Shown: positions 33,457 through 42,374 of the stretch, piece after piece | How positions within the stretch are numbered: the first letter of the stretch is position 1 | Layout: every line of letters begins with the position of its first letter | NCBI GenBank assembly: GCA_902799685.1 | Contig: CADCBO010000003.1 | Coordinates: 124,001-188,000 of the forward strand | Source: an uncultured Bacteroidales bacterium | Lineage (GTDB): Bacteria; Bacteroidota; Bacteroidia; Bacteroidales; Bacteroidaceae | Direction of reading: 5' to 3' | Length of the DNA: 64,000 nucleotides | Program-made: the position numbers and the translations under genes | Notes under the pieces: generated by a model | The model's database searches: none | Seen by the model: only the letters and a program-made list of their open reading frames with translations | Told to the model about the DNA's origin: nothing

Positions 33457-35790
33457 ATGAGAAACAATCTGTTTACGGCTGTCCTGCTTGTAGCGGGATT
33501 GTCTGTATGTGGCTGTAAGGGTGATGTGACTCTGTCACGTGACGTCAAGGGTTATGATGACCCTCTGATGCAGAATGAGAAGAAGATAACCCAGATTATT
33601 AAGGGGATGACGCTAGAGGAGAAGGTTGCTATGCTTCACGGAAAGCATATGTTCACATCCGAGGGTGTTCCAAGTCAGGGTATTGCCGATATGGTATATG
33701 CCGACGGTCCCTTTGGTATCCGCGAGGAGATGGAGCCTCATTCATGGAACTCCATCCATATGACAACTGACTCCGCAACGTTTTTCCCCACAGGATCGGC
33801 CCTGGCTGCAACATGGAGTACCGAGATGGCATATAAATACGGTACTGGTATGGCCCGTGAGGCGCGTCTGCGCGGTAAGGATATGATTCTGGGTCCTGCC
33901 ATAAACATTCAGCGTATTCCTACAGGCGGACGTACATACGAGTATCTGAGTGAGGATCCATATCTGAGCGCTCAGCTGTCAGTGGGTTATACACTGGGTG
34001 TGCAGGATAACGGTGTGGCAGTCTGCATAAAGCATTTTGCCCTGAACAACCAGGAGACAAACCGCGGCAGCGTGAATGTGATTGTAAGCCCGCGCGCAAT
34101 GCGTGAGATATATCTGGTGCCGTTTGAGGCTGCTGTGGTTGACGGTAACGCATACGGTGTGATGTCGGCCTACAACAAGATAAACGGATACTGGTGTGCC
34201 GAGAATGACGAGCTGCTGAACCAGATACTGCGTAAGGACTGGGGATTCAAGGGTATGGTTATATCGGACTGGGGCGGTACTCACAGCACAGTAGGTTCAA
34301 TCAAGGCCGGTCTGAACGTTGAGATGCCTAACCAACAGTACTTGGGCCAGGCTCTGCTGGATTCGGTCAAAGCCGGTGCAGTGGCTGAGAGCGTGATTGA
34401 TGAGCGTGTGCGCGAGATACTGCGCGTGCGTATGGTTATTGATCCTGTTCCGGAGGATAAGGCCAACAAGGAGATGACAGCCAAGCCTGAGCAGGCTCAG
34501 ATTGCATATGAGGTTGCAACCCAGTCAATTGTGCTGCTTAAGAATGATGGTGGCCTGCTGCCTATAGACCTTAACAAGGTCAAGACCATTGCCGTTATCG
34601 GTGACAATGCCGATAAGATCATGGCTACAGGCGGCGTGGGTGCAGGTGTCAAGGCTCTGTATGAGATTACTCCGATTGCCGGTTTGCGTAACCGTATGGG
34701 CGATAAGGCTAAGATAGTTTATGCGCAGGGCTATACCTCACAGCAGGCACGCGGGGGATTCGGCGGTTTTGGCGGTGGTTTTGGAGGCTTTGGCCGTCGT
34801 GGCGGTGCCAATGCTAATGCCGCCCCTGCAGCTGCTCCCAAGCCTGATGATACTGCCAAGAAGCTTCAGGATGAGGCTGTAAAGGTGGCCAAGGATGCTG
34901 ACCTGGTGCTGTTCATAGGCGGTGACAACCGTTCACACGAGACCGAGGGCAGTGACCGCCGCAGCATGATGCTTCCCTATGACCAGGAGAATGTTCTGGA
35001 GGCTGTGGCCAAGGTAAATCCCAATGTGGTGTTCATTGCTGTGGCAGGTGCTCCGGTTGACTTGAATCGTGTTCAGGCTTGCTGCCCGGCAATAGTTCAG
35101 TCATGGTTTAACGGTACCGAGGGCGGTAATGCCCTGGCAGACATACTGACGGGTAAGATTTCACCCAGCGGACGTCTGCCGTTCTCATATCCCATCAAGC
35201 TTGAGGACAGCCCTGCATACGCTACGGGCAGTTTCCCGCAGACAGATGCTCCAATCAACCAGGATGTGTTTGTATCGCTGGTACAGGAGGACAGCAAGGC
35301 CGAGGAGATGCTTAAGGGCGCAACCGGACGCGGTACTGCACTTTACAGTGAGGACCTGCTGGTAGGTTACCGTTGGTTCGATACCAAGAACAAGCCTGTC
35401 ATGTATCCGTTCGGATATGGTCTGGGATACTCTGAGATTGAGTATTCAGACTTCAAGGTCCTTGACAGCCAGTACCGTGACGGTCAGGATATCCAGGTTC
35501 AGTTTACGGTAAAGAATGTGGGCAAATACAACCAATATGACGTTCCGCAGGTTTATGTTCACCGTGTGGATGCAAAGGTTGAATGGCCCTATAAGGAGCT
35601 CAAGGCTTTTGAGAAACTGTATCTCGTTCCCGGCATGTCAGTGACAACCGTACAGGAAATACCTGTCAGTTGGCTCAAGTACTGGGATGAGGCCAAGCAT
35701 GACTGGGTGCTTGAACCCGGTAAGATAGAGCTGCTGCTGGCACATGATGCCGGTAATGTGGTGGCTAAGGCAGAAGTCACGATAAAATAA
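33457..35790 (+). CDS. GH3 glycosidase lipoprotein with Gly/Phe-rich insertion
   Basis: A 777-residue GH3 beta-glycosidase, probably beta-glucosidase-like. The lipobox is LSVCGC (Cys20). The (beta/alpha)8 domain has KHFALNNQETNRG and the nucleophile Asp271 in GMVISDWGGTHS. The C-terminal sandwich has the candidate acid/base Glu in NRSHETEGSDRR, and a fibronectin-like domain ends the protein. Between strands of the second domain, around residues 428-462, lies an insertion GGFGGFGGGFGGFGRRGG followed by an Ala/Pro-rich stretch (34750-34855), not usual for the family. Eight bases separate it from a second GH3 gene. Confidence 0.93.
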   Translation: MRNNLFTAVLLVAGLSVCGCKGDVTLSRDVKGYDDPLMQNEKKITQIIKGMTLEEKVAMLHGKHMFTSEGVPSQGIADMVYADGPFGIREEMEPHSWNSIHMTTDSATFFPTGSALAATWSTEMAYKYGTGMAREARLRGKDMILGPAINIQRIPTGGRTYEYLSEDPYLSAQLSVGYTLGVQDNGVAVCIKHFALNNQETNRGSVNVIVSPRAMREIYLVPFEAAVVDGNAYGVMSAYNKINGYWCAENDELLNQILRKDWGFKGMVISDWGGTHSTVGSIKAGLNVEMPNQQYLGQALLDSVKAGAVAESVIDERVREILRVRMVIDPVPEDKANKEMTAKPEQAQIAYEVATQSIVLLKNDGGLLPIDLNKVKTIAVIGDNADKIMATGGVGAGVKALYEITPIAGLRNRMGDKAKIVYAQGYTSQQARGGFGGFGGGFGGFGRRGGANANAAPAAAPKPDDTAKKLQDEAVKVAKDADLVLFIGGDNRSHETEGSDRRSMMLPYDQENVLEAVAKVNPNVVFIAVAGAPVDLNRVQACCPAIVQSWFNGTEGGNALADILTGKISPSGRLPFSYPIKLEDSPAYATGSFPQTDAPINQDVFVSLVQEDSKAEEMLKGATGRGTALYSEDLLVGYRWFDTKNKPVMYPFGYGLGYSEIEYSDFKVLDSQYRDGQDIQVQFTVKNVGKYNQYDVPQVYVHRVDAKVEWPYKELKAFEKLYLVPGMSVTTVQEIPVSWLKYWDEAKHDWVLEPGKIELLLAHDAGNVVAKAEVTIK
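34750..34855 (+). repeat. Gly/Phe-rich and Ala/Pro-rich coding insertion in GH3
   Basis: Tandem GGNTTYGGNGGN codons encode Gly-Gly-Phe units and then Ala/Pro-rich codons. They lie where other GH3 enzymes have a short loop of the second domain. Confidence 0.85.
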
Positions 35791-35798
35791 CCTTAAAT

Positions 35799-38700
35799 AT
35801 GAGAAAGTCATTACTGATTGTTTTTGCAGCCATTCTGGGATCTGTTAACCCTATGGCTGCACAAGAGAGTGTTCCTGTCTATAAGAACACCAACTATTCA
35901 TTCAGGGAGAGAGCGGTTGACCTGGTGTCACGTCTTACACTTGAGGAGAAACAGGCCCTTTTGGGCAACAATATGGCTGCCGTGCCGCGCTTGGGCATTA
36001 AGCAGTATAATGTATGGAGCGAGGCTCTGCACGGCGTGCTGTCAGGTGCCAACGCATCGGTGGGGCTGCAGGGACCTACATCGTTTCCAGGCAGCGTGGC
36101 CTTAGGTTCCACTTGGGACCCTGAACTGCTGGAACTGGAGGCATCGGTCATAGCCGATGAGGCCCGTGCCATTTTCCAGACTGGCACCAAGGGCCTTACG
36201 TTCTGGAGCCCGGTAGTGGAACCTATACGTGACCCGCGCTGGGGCCGTACAGGTGAGAGCTATGGCGAGGATCCTTTCCTGGCTGCCGTTATGAGCAGCG
36301 GATTCGTACGTGGTATGATGGGCAGTGACCCCAACTACATCAAGGCAGTGCCGTGCGCCAAGCACTATTTTGCCAACAACAGTGAGTTTGACCGTCATGT
36401 GGGCAGTTCAAACATGGACAGCCGCGATATGCGAGAGTTCTATCTCTATCCATACAAGGAGCTGATTGAGAAGGACAACCTGCCATCTATCATGTCATCA
36501 TACAATGCCGTGAACCATGTACCCACATCGGCCAGCGTGCTTTATCTGGATAGCATTGCCCGCCGCACATACGGCATGAAGGGTTATGTGACTGGTGACT
36601 GCGCCGCCATAGAGGATATTTACACAGGTCATTACTACGTGGAGACAGCCGAGGAGGCTACCGCCGCCGGACTCAAGGCCGGTGTGGACTCCGACTGCGG
36701 AAGCGTGTATCAGCGTTATGCCTTGAGTGCACTGGAGAAGGGGCTTATCACTGAGGCCGATATGGACCGTGCGCTGGTGAACATGTTCACCGTGCGTATG
36801 CGTACCGGTGAGTTTGATCCCCTTATGAAGGTTCCTTATACCAACTTCCCGCCCAGCACCGTGAATTCAGAGCGCAGCCAGGCTATTGCACTGGAGGTTG
36901 CTACACGTACTCCGGTTCTGCTCAAGAATGACAAGGTTGTAGGTACAGAGGCCAAGGCTCTGCCTATCAGACTTGATGGAATCAAGAGCATCGCGCTGAT
37001 AGGCCCGCAGGCTGACCGCGTAGAGTTGGGACCGTACTCCGGTCGTCCCGAGCAGTCAAGCCGTACCACTCCGTACGCTGGTATCAGCAAGTATATTGCC
37101 GACAAGGGTCTGGACATTGAGGTGACTCTGGCATCGGGCGGAAGCACCAAGAGTAAGAGTAACCTGCTTTATGTGGCATGGTTTGAGCTTGAGAAATCTG
37201 ACGGCGCCACCAGCCGCCACGACGCTACACAGTACAGCTCATCATCTCAGGGCATCACAGTGGGTTCAGGTATGGGAACCGAGGAGCAGGTACGTTCAAT
37301 TGACGATGGATCATGGACAGCATATGAGAACATTGACCTGATTAACGTAGAAAAGATTACTATAGGCGCAAACATTCCCACCGAAGGCGGTATAATAGAG
37401 GTGCATGTGGGTTCACCCGAAGGTAACCTGATCAGCACCATCGAGGCTACACGTGCATCGGGCAAGAGGGTAGGTGGCGTTTACGGTGCCAGCACACCAA
37501 TGGAGGCCAAGGTGAACAAACTGGGTTACAACGGTCCTCAGACCCTGTATCTGGTCTATAAGGCCCCGGAAGATGATGAGATTCCGGATGATGTACTTGC
37601 AGCAGCCCGCAAGAGTGACGTGGCAATCGTATTTGTGGGAACCGATGAGAACACCGCCACCGAGGAGGCTGACCGTCTTACCCTGAACCTGCCCGGTAAC
37701 CAGGTCAAGCTGATTCAGGCAGTGGCTAAGGAGAACAAGAATACCGTGGTTGTGATGCAGACTCTAGGTTGTGTTGAGGTTGAGGACTTTAAGAATCTGG
37801 AGAACATTCCGGGTATCCTGTGGACCGGTTACAACGGCCAGGCACAGGGTGCTGCAATCCCAATGGTTCTGTTTGGTGATGTTACCCCCGGTGGCAAGCT
37901 GAACGCCACATGGTACAAGTCTGTCAAGGATCTGCCGCCCATTACCGATTATACTCTGCGTGCAGGGAACGGCAAGCCCGGACGTACGCTGTGGTACTTT
38001 ACCAAGCCTGTTTCATATGAGTTCGGTTACGGACTGAGCTATACCACTTTTGAGTACTCAGACTTTACTATCAGCAAGAGTTCAATTACTCCTGATGACA
38101 AGATTACCATCAGTGTAAACGTAAAGAATACCGGTGATTTTGACGGCGATGAGGTGGTCCAGATATACATGACCACCCCTGACAGCCCTGCATCACTTCA
38201 GCGTCCCATAAAGAGACTGAAGGGATTCAAGCGCGTAACCATTCCGCGTGGACAGACTCGCAGGGTAGAGATTGAGATTGACTGCGCCGACCTCTGGTTC
38301 TGGGATCTGCAGAATGACCGTATTACATACGATTCAGGACGTTACGTGTTTGAGATCGGTTCTTCATCGCAGGATATCCGCGGACGCGTTACCGCTAACA
38401 TGAACGGCAGGTTCACTCCGCAGCTTAAGACTGTGGTGGCTGACTGCCGTGTATCGGTACTGGAGATTGGCCAGACTGCCCAGACCGTGACAACAGCCTG
38501 CCTTACCGATGATTCGTTCATAGGTCTGGACAAGGCTGCGGTAAAATATGTGAGCAGCAATACAGCCGTGGCAACCGTGGATGCATCGGGTAAACTTACC
38601 GCTGTGGGTCCCGGTATCGCATCGGTGACCGTGAATGTTACCTATAACGGCAAGACCGTGAGCGACACCTATTCCATAAAGGTCAATGCAGACCTGTCGC

Positions 38701-39605
38701 TGGCTACATTAAGCAATGCCGGCAAGTCATTGCTTAAGGCTGGACGCAAGCAGTACAGCGTGCTGGGTAAGATGTCAAGCCAGGTAAGCGCTACAGCGCG
38801 GTCTCAGCAGCTTAAGGTGGATGTAGAGCAGGCTCCCACAGTGCCCGGCACAGCCGTTGTAAAGGTATCGGAGCCTGTTACCGGCGATGCACAGACCTAT
38901 TATGTGAACTTTGGCATCAAGGGTGTGAGCGATGAGTTCAAGAACAATACCCTGGGCCGTCACTGGGATGTGATACGTCCCAATGATGACAATCTTCTTG
39001 TGGCCGACGGCGTGCTGGAGATTACTGCCGCAGCAGGCGATATTACCGCTGCTGCTGACAATGGTGCCAATCTGGTACTTCAGAGCGCCAACAGCGACTG
39101 GACCATAGAGACCAAACTGCAGACAAGCGCATTGCCTACAGGTGCCCAGAACGCAGGATTAGTAGCATATCAGGATGATTCACACTTTGTAAAGTTTGTA
39201 TATACCGGTGCCGCAATGCGCCGCGGCGGTATGCAGCAGGGCGCTGCAGCTCCCGCAGCAGGCAGCCTGCAACTGTACGTTGAGGAGAACGGAGCATCCA
39301 AGAGCACTCTCAGCGTAAATCTGGCCGAGGCCGGCGTGAAGGATAATATTGTGTATCTCAAGCTGGAGAAAGACGGCAGCGTTTATACGGCACTTTATTC
39401 AGTGAACGGAAAGAACTGGATCCAGGCCGGTCAGGCAGATGTGGCCCTTAAGGATATCCAGGCCGGTTTGATTTGCTGCCAAGGTGTCCAGAACATGCGT
39501 ATGGGCATGCGTCCGGGTGGTGGCGCTCCGGCAGCCGCTCCTGCCCAGCAGCAGGCTGCACCTTTCAAGGCTTGCTTTGACTGGTTCCGGATAAAGAATA
39601 GATAA
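35799..39605 (+). CDS. large multidomain GH3 glycosidase (beta-xylosidase-like)
   Basis: A 1268-residue exported enzyme (signal MRKSLLIVFAAILGSVNPMA). The GH3 N-terminal domain (about 30-330) has KHYFANNSEFDRH and the nucleophile Asp in GYVTGDCAAIEDIYTGH. In the second domain a CBM6-like module is inserted (about 450-570: TEEQVRSIDDGSWTAYENID). Then come a fibronectin-III-like domain with FKRVTIPRGQTRRVEIEID (about 790-860), a BIG2-like domain (YVSSNTAVATVDASGKLTAV, about 905-970) and a C-terminal concanavalin-like or DUF1349-like domain (about 1045-1268) containing Ala/Gly/Gln-rich patches. The GH3 type with a CBM insertion resembles xylosidase or arabinofuranosidase forms. Cotranscribed with the GH3 gene before it. 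Confidence 0.92.
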   Translation: MRKSLLIVFAAILGSVNPMAAQESVPVYKNTNYSFRERAVDLVSRLTLEEKQALLGNNMAAVPRLGIKQYNVWSEALHGVLSGANASVGLQGPTSFPGSVALGSTWDPELLELEASVIADEARAIFQTGTKGLTFWSPVVEPIRDPRWGRTGESYGEDPFLAAVMSSGFVRGMMGSDPNYIKAVPCAKHYFANNSEFDRHVGSSNMDSRDMREFYLYPYKELIEKDNLPSIMSSYNAVNHVPTSASVLYLDSIARRTYGMKGYVTGDCAAIEDIYTGHYYVETAEEATAAGLKAGVDSDCGSVYQRYALSALEKGLITEADMDRALVNMFTVRMRTGEFDPLMKVPYTNFPPSTVNSERSQAIALEVATRTPVLLKNDKVVGTEAKALPIRLDGIKSIALIGPQADRVELGPYSGRPEQSSRTTPYAGISKYIADKGLDIEVTLASGGSTKSKSNLLYVAWFELEKSDGATSRHDATQYSSSSQGITVGSGMGTEEQVRSIDDGSWTAYENIDLINVEKITIGANIPTEGGIIEVHVGSPEGNLISTIEATRASGKRVGGVYGASTPMEAKVNKLGYNGPQTLYLVYKAPEDDEIPDDVLAAARKSDVAIVFVGTDENTATEEADRLTLNLPGNQVKLIQAVAKENKNTVVVMQTLGCVEVEDFKNLENIPGILWTGYNGQAQGAAIPMVLFGDVTPGGKLNATWYKSVKDLPPITDYTLRAGNGKPGRTLWYFTKPVSYEFGYGLSYTTFEYSDFTISKSSITPDDKITISVNVKNTGDFDGDEVVQIYMTTPDSPASLQRPIKRLKGFKRVTIPRGQTRRVEIEIDCADLWFWDLQNDRITYDSGRYVFEIGSSSQDIRGRVTANMNGRFTPQLKTVVADCRVSVLEIGQTAQTVTTACLTDDSFIGLDKAAVKYVSSNTAVATVDASGKLTAVGPGIASVTVNVTYNGKTVSDTYSIKVNADLSLATLSNAGKSLLKAGRKQYSVLGKMSSQVSATARSQQLKVDVEQAPTVPGTAVVKVSEPVTGDAQTYYVNFGIKGVSDEFKNNTLGRHWDVIRPNDDNLLVADGVLEITAAAGDITAAADNGANLVLQSANSDWTIETKLQTSALPTGAQNAGLVAYQDDSHFVKFVYTGAAMRRGGMQQGAAAPAAGSLQLYVEENGASKSTLSVNLAEAGVKDNIVYLKLEKDGSVYTALYSVNGKNWIQAGQADVALKDIQAGLICCQGVQNMRMGMRPGGGAPAAAPAQQQAAPFKACFDWFRIKNR

Positions 39606-39611
39606 AAACTG

Positions 39612-40418
39612 ATGTCAGTCAGGCTGATAAACAATCTGAAACTGTTCCCCGCCGTATTATTGATGTGGTGGGGGACAGTTTTCAGTTTGTTTGCCGCCAC
39701 ACCACAGGTTGTGGATATAAAACCGTACAATGACGGATTTGTGATGGCTTGCGGCAACGGAATGATTTACTGGACAGATATTGACGGTGTTCATCTGGAC
39801 AGCCTGAAAATCAAGACAGGCATTGCCGGCATTGAGGTAGTTGAAGGCTCAGTATTGGCAGTAAGTCCTGATTGCAAGGTCATGAAGGTGGAGCGTAACG
39901 GCAGGACCAGCCGCTTATGCCGCAGGCAGATAAACGGCAAATCCGATAATGTGGTAGGGATTGCATGTTCGGGAGGCATGACTTATATTCTTACAGAATA
40001 CGGCATAATCTATAACACGACAGATTTTAAGCTATTTAAGTCATTCAATTTCAATTCTGCATATGCCGGTTATTATGATTGGATCCGTTTCAGCGCAATA
40101 TGCGCATCGGACAATAGTATTTTCATAGCCGGTACTTATGATAACGGTATGCCTGCAGTGTTCACATCGACCGCAGGAAATATATGGAGCGAGCGTACCC
40201 TTACCTATACTGACAGAGGTGAAACCTTGTCATTGGAGCAACAACCCCTGTCAATGGCTTACGACAGCCGTATGGACCGTTTTGTGCTGGCCTGCACTGA
40301 CGGTTACCTTTTCTATATGCCCGGATGCTCCCACTGCAACAGCATGGAACACAAAGCTATGCTTGATATCGTAGCCGTGGGTTTTAATGATGGCAGATGC
40401 ATTTGGGCAGTTGAATAA
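39612..40418 (+). CDS. exported hypothetical protein, beta-propeller-like
   Basis: I do not recognise the family. The 268 residues start with a signal-like stretch (LKLFPAVLLMWWGTVFSLFAA). The body has repeated four-strand-like units with GNGMIYWTDIDG, EGSVLAVSPDCKVMKVERNG, GGMTYILTEYGIIYNTTD, IFIAGTYDNGMPAVFTS and FVLACTDGYLFYM, which suggests a propeller of about five blades as in photosynthesis-stability-factor-like or sialidase-like folds. It starts six bases after the large GH3 gene and is probably the third gene of that operon. Confidence 0.6.
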   Translation: MSVRLINNLKLFPAVLLMWWGTVFSLFAATPQVVDIKPYNDGFVMACGNGMIYWTDIDGVHLDSLKIKTGIAGIEVVEGSVLAVSPDCKVMKVERNGRTSRLCRRQINGKSDNVVGIACSGGMTYILTEYGIIYNTTDFKLFKSFNFNSAYAGYYDWIRFSAICASDNSIFIAGTYDNGMPAVFTSTAGNIWSERTLTYTDRGETLSLEQQPLSMAYDSRMDRFVLACTDGYLFYMPGCSHCNSMEHKAMLDIVAVGFNDGRCIWAVE

Positions 40419-40434
40419 GAGTCCGTTTTTTCAT

Positions 40435-40442
40435 TACATTTG
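40435..40442 (+). promoter_or_regulatory. -7 box for the DUF4298 gene
   Basis: TACATTTG matches the -7 consensus; GTTG at 40410-40413, 21 bases upstream, may serve as the -33 element. The start codon is 28 bases downstream. Confidence 0.6.
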
Positions 40443-40470
40443 CCGCATCATAACCATACAATCCGGCAAT

Positions 40471-40737
40471 ATGACTCAGATAGAACGTATAGAGCAGATG
40501 GAGAGTATCCTTAACCGCCTGCGTGAGGCTATGGATAAGGCAAACATGGCTATGGACCAACTGCGTGCGCTTGGCCCGCAGGCCATAGAGCTGGATGCAT
40601 ATTACGGCAGCCCGGAATGGTTTGAAGACCTTAAGGCCGATGAGAAAGGCCTGCTTCCGGACGGGTTGAAGCGTGGCGTGCTGTCTGAAGACGGAATCTA
40701 TGATGTTCTTAATGAGTACAGGGAGTTTAACTTGTAG
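40471..40737 (+). CDS. DUF4298 protein
   Basis: An 88-residue cytoplasmic protein of unknown function. The ATG at 40471 lies 28 bases after a promoter box and begins MTQIERIEQMESILNRLREA, a long helix; the second half LDAYYGSPEWFEDLKADEKG followed by LPDGLKRGVLSEDGIYDVL is the family signature as I know it. An upstream in-frame ATG overlaps the previous gene and precedes the promoter, so it is rejected. Confidence 0.85.
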   Translation: MTQIERIEQMESILNRLREAMDKANMAMDQLRALGPQAIELDAYYGSPEWFEDLKADEKGLLPDGLKRGVLSEDGIYDVLNEYREFNL

Positions 40738-40858
40738 TGGGGTAGTGCGCAATATTCAATGAGATACGATATAAGTAAACCTGCTGCACCCGCTATGCCC
40801 AACCTGGGTAAAGGGACAGAATGTGTAAAAATCCTGTGTCATTCAGGACCGGAAATTT

Positions 40859-40920
40859 GCGCTTCCACGAGAGAAAATTTACGCTCCCACGGGAAAGAAA
40901 AAACGCTCCCGTGGGGGCGC
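40859..40920. repeat. three short GC-rich hairpin-forming repeats between genes
   Basis: The 282-base space between the DUF4298 gene and the regulator promoter contains three related words, GCGCTTCCACGAGAG, ACGCTCCCACGGGAAAG and ACGCTCCCGTGGGGGCGC, separated by A-rich spacers. The second and third pair as a hairpin (40882-40919). A 60-codon frame at 40759-40941 runs through them and is not convincing. Confidence 0.7.
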
Positions 40921-41019
40921 AGTAAAAGGATCGGAAAATGACGGCAAGCCTATTATGGCACTTAAAGTAAAAGCAAAAGAACAGTTGTTCAACATAGGTA
41001 TGTGGACATTCTTTTTTTC

Positions 41020-41027
41020 TAAATTTG
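41020..41027 (+). promoter_or_regulatory. -7 box of the regulator/kinase operon, nearly leaderless
   Basis: TAAATTTG followed by C lies only 10 bases before the ATG at 41037, so the transcript leader would be at most a few bases. It also overlaps the alternative TTG start at 41025, which excludes that start. Confidence 0.65.
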
Positions 41028-41036
41028 CAATCAGGT

Positions 41037-42374
41037 ATGAAACAAAAGAAAGGAAAGGTACTGGTTGTTGATGACAACGCAGGAATACGCAAGGCGCTGG
41101 AGATGTTGCTGCCGCTGCATTTTGAGGCGGTCAGGACTCTGGCATCGCCTAATCAGATTGTAAGTTCTATTGGGCAGTTCCGCCCTGATGTCATCCTGCT
41201 TGACATGAACTTCAATACTGACATTAATACCGGTAATGAAGGCCTCTACTGGATAAATGAGATAAAGCGCATAGCTCCTGATATTGAGGTGGTCCTTTTC
41301 ACAGCGTATGCCGACGTACAGCTTGCTGTTGAGGGCATGAAACGCGGTGCGTTTGATTTCATCGTCAAGCCCTGGGATAATGACAAGCTTGTGGCCATAC
41401 TCAAAGCCGCCCTTGACAAGAGCCACAAGGTTACCAAGCCATCGGCCTCCACCGATACTGATATGTACTGGGGTGAATCCCCAAGAATGCTTGAGATAAA
41501 GCATCAGCTTGAAAAGATTGCCCCTACCGATGCTACGGTGCTCATAACCGGAGAGAACGGAACCGGTAAGGACGTGCTGGCACGTGAGATACATGAGGCA
41601 AGCCTGCGTAACGGTAAGCCCATGGTTGCTGTCGATGCCGGAGCAATAACAGAAACGCTGTTTGAGAGCGAGTTGTTCGGTCACGTGAAAGGCGCATTCA
41701 CCGATGCCCATGCCGATCATGCAGGTAAATTTGAGCAGGCCGACGGCGGCACCCTGTTCCTGGATGAGATAGGCAATAACCCCCTGCATCTGCAGGCCAA
41801 GCTGTTGCGTGCCATACAGAACCGCAGCATAGTCAGGGTGGGTGGAACAGAGCCAATACCGGTGGATATAAGGCTTATCTGCGCCACAAACACGGACCTG
41901 GGCCGTTTGGTGCGTGAAGGCCGTTTCCGTGAGGACCTTTACTACAGGATAAATACAGTTCACATAGAGCTTCCCCCGCTTAGGGAACGTAAGGAGGACA
42001 TAATCCCTCTGGCTATGCGTTTCCTTAAAAGATACGCAGAGAAATATCACCGTCCTCTTGAGGGCATAGATGCATCGGCACAGGCTGCTCTTATGGCCCA
42101 TAGCTGGAGCGGTAATATCCGGGAGCTCCAGAACTGCATAGAGAAAGCCGTTATCCTGTCCGATGGAAATATGCTGGGACGTAAAGACATAGGGTTTGAG
42201 ACATCGCAGGCCCTTGCAGGAACTCTGCGTGAGTCCATGCCTGACGGATATGATGAGGAGCGTATGGTGCGTGATGCAATGGCCCAATGCCGCGGAAACA
42301 TATCGGCAGCAGCCAGGATGCTTGGCGTGAGCCGTCCCACATTCTACGCCAAACTAAAAAAGTACGGACTCTGA
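41037..42374 (+). CDS. sigma-54-dependent NtrC-family response regulator
   Basis: A 445-residue transcription activator. The receiver domain (1-125) has the acidic pair in LVVDDNAG, phospho-acceptor Asp in VILLDMNFN and the conserved Lys in IVKPW. The AAA+ domain has Walker A GENGTGKD, the sigma-54 contact loop GAFTDA in place of the canonical GAFTGA, Walker B GGTLFLDEIG and the arginine-finger region. The C-terminal Fis-like helix-turn-helix is AQCRGNISAAARMLGVSRPT. It is followed, with ATGA overlap, by a histidine kinase, and then by a sigma-54 promoter with palindromes driving an exporter operon, its probable target. Confidence 0.95.
   Translation: MKQKKGKVLVVDDNAGIRKALEMLLPLHFEAVRTLASPNQIVSSIGQFRPDVILLDMNFNTDINTGNEGLYWINEIKRIAPDIEVVLFTAYADVQLAVEGMKRGAFDFIVKPWDNDKLVAILKAALDKSHKVTKPSASTDTDMYWGESPRMLEIKHQLEKIAPTDATVLITGENGTGKDVLAREIHEASLRNGKPMVAVDAGAITETLFESELFGHVKGAFTDAHADHAGKFEQADGGTLFLDEIGNNPLHLQAKLLRAIQNRSIVRVGGTEPIPVDIRLICATNTDLGRLVREGRFREDLYYRINTVHIELPPLRERKEDIIPLAMRFLKRYAEKYHRPLEGIDASAQAALMAHSWSGNIRELQNCIEKAVILSDGNMLGRKDIGFETSQALAGTLRESMPDGYDEERMVRDAMAQCRGNISAAARMLGVSRPTFYAKLKKYGL

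Noticed and set aside
40759..40941. 60-codon frame between the DUF4298 gene and the regulator
   Set aside because: It runs through hairpin repeats, has no ribosome-binding site and no recognisable composition.
41031..42287. 418-codon open frame on the minus strand opposite the NtrC-type regulator
   Set aside because: It is antisense to a gene with complete receiver, AAA+ and Fis-type motifs, its translation shows no domain, and long shadow frames arise from the codon bias of such genes.
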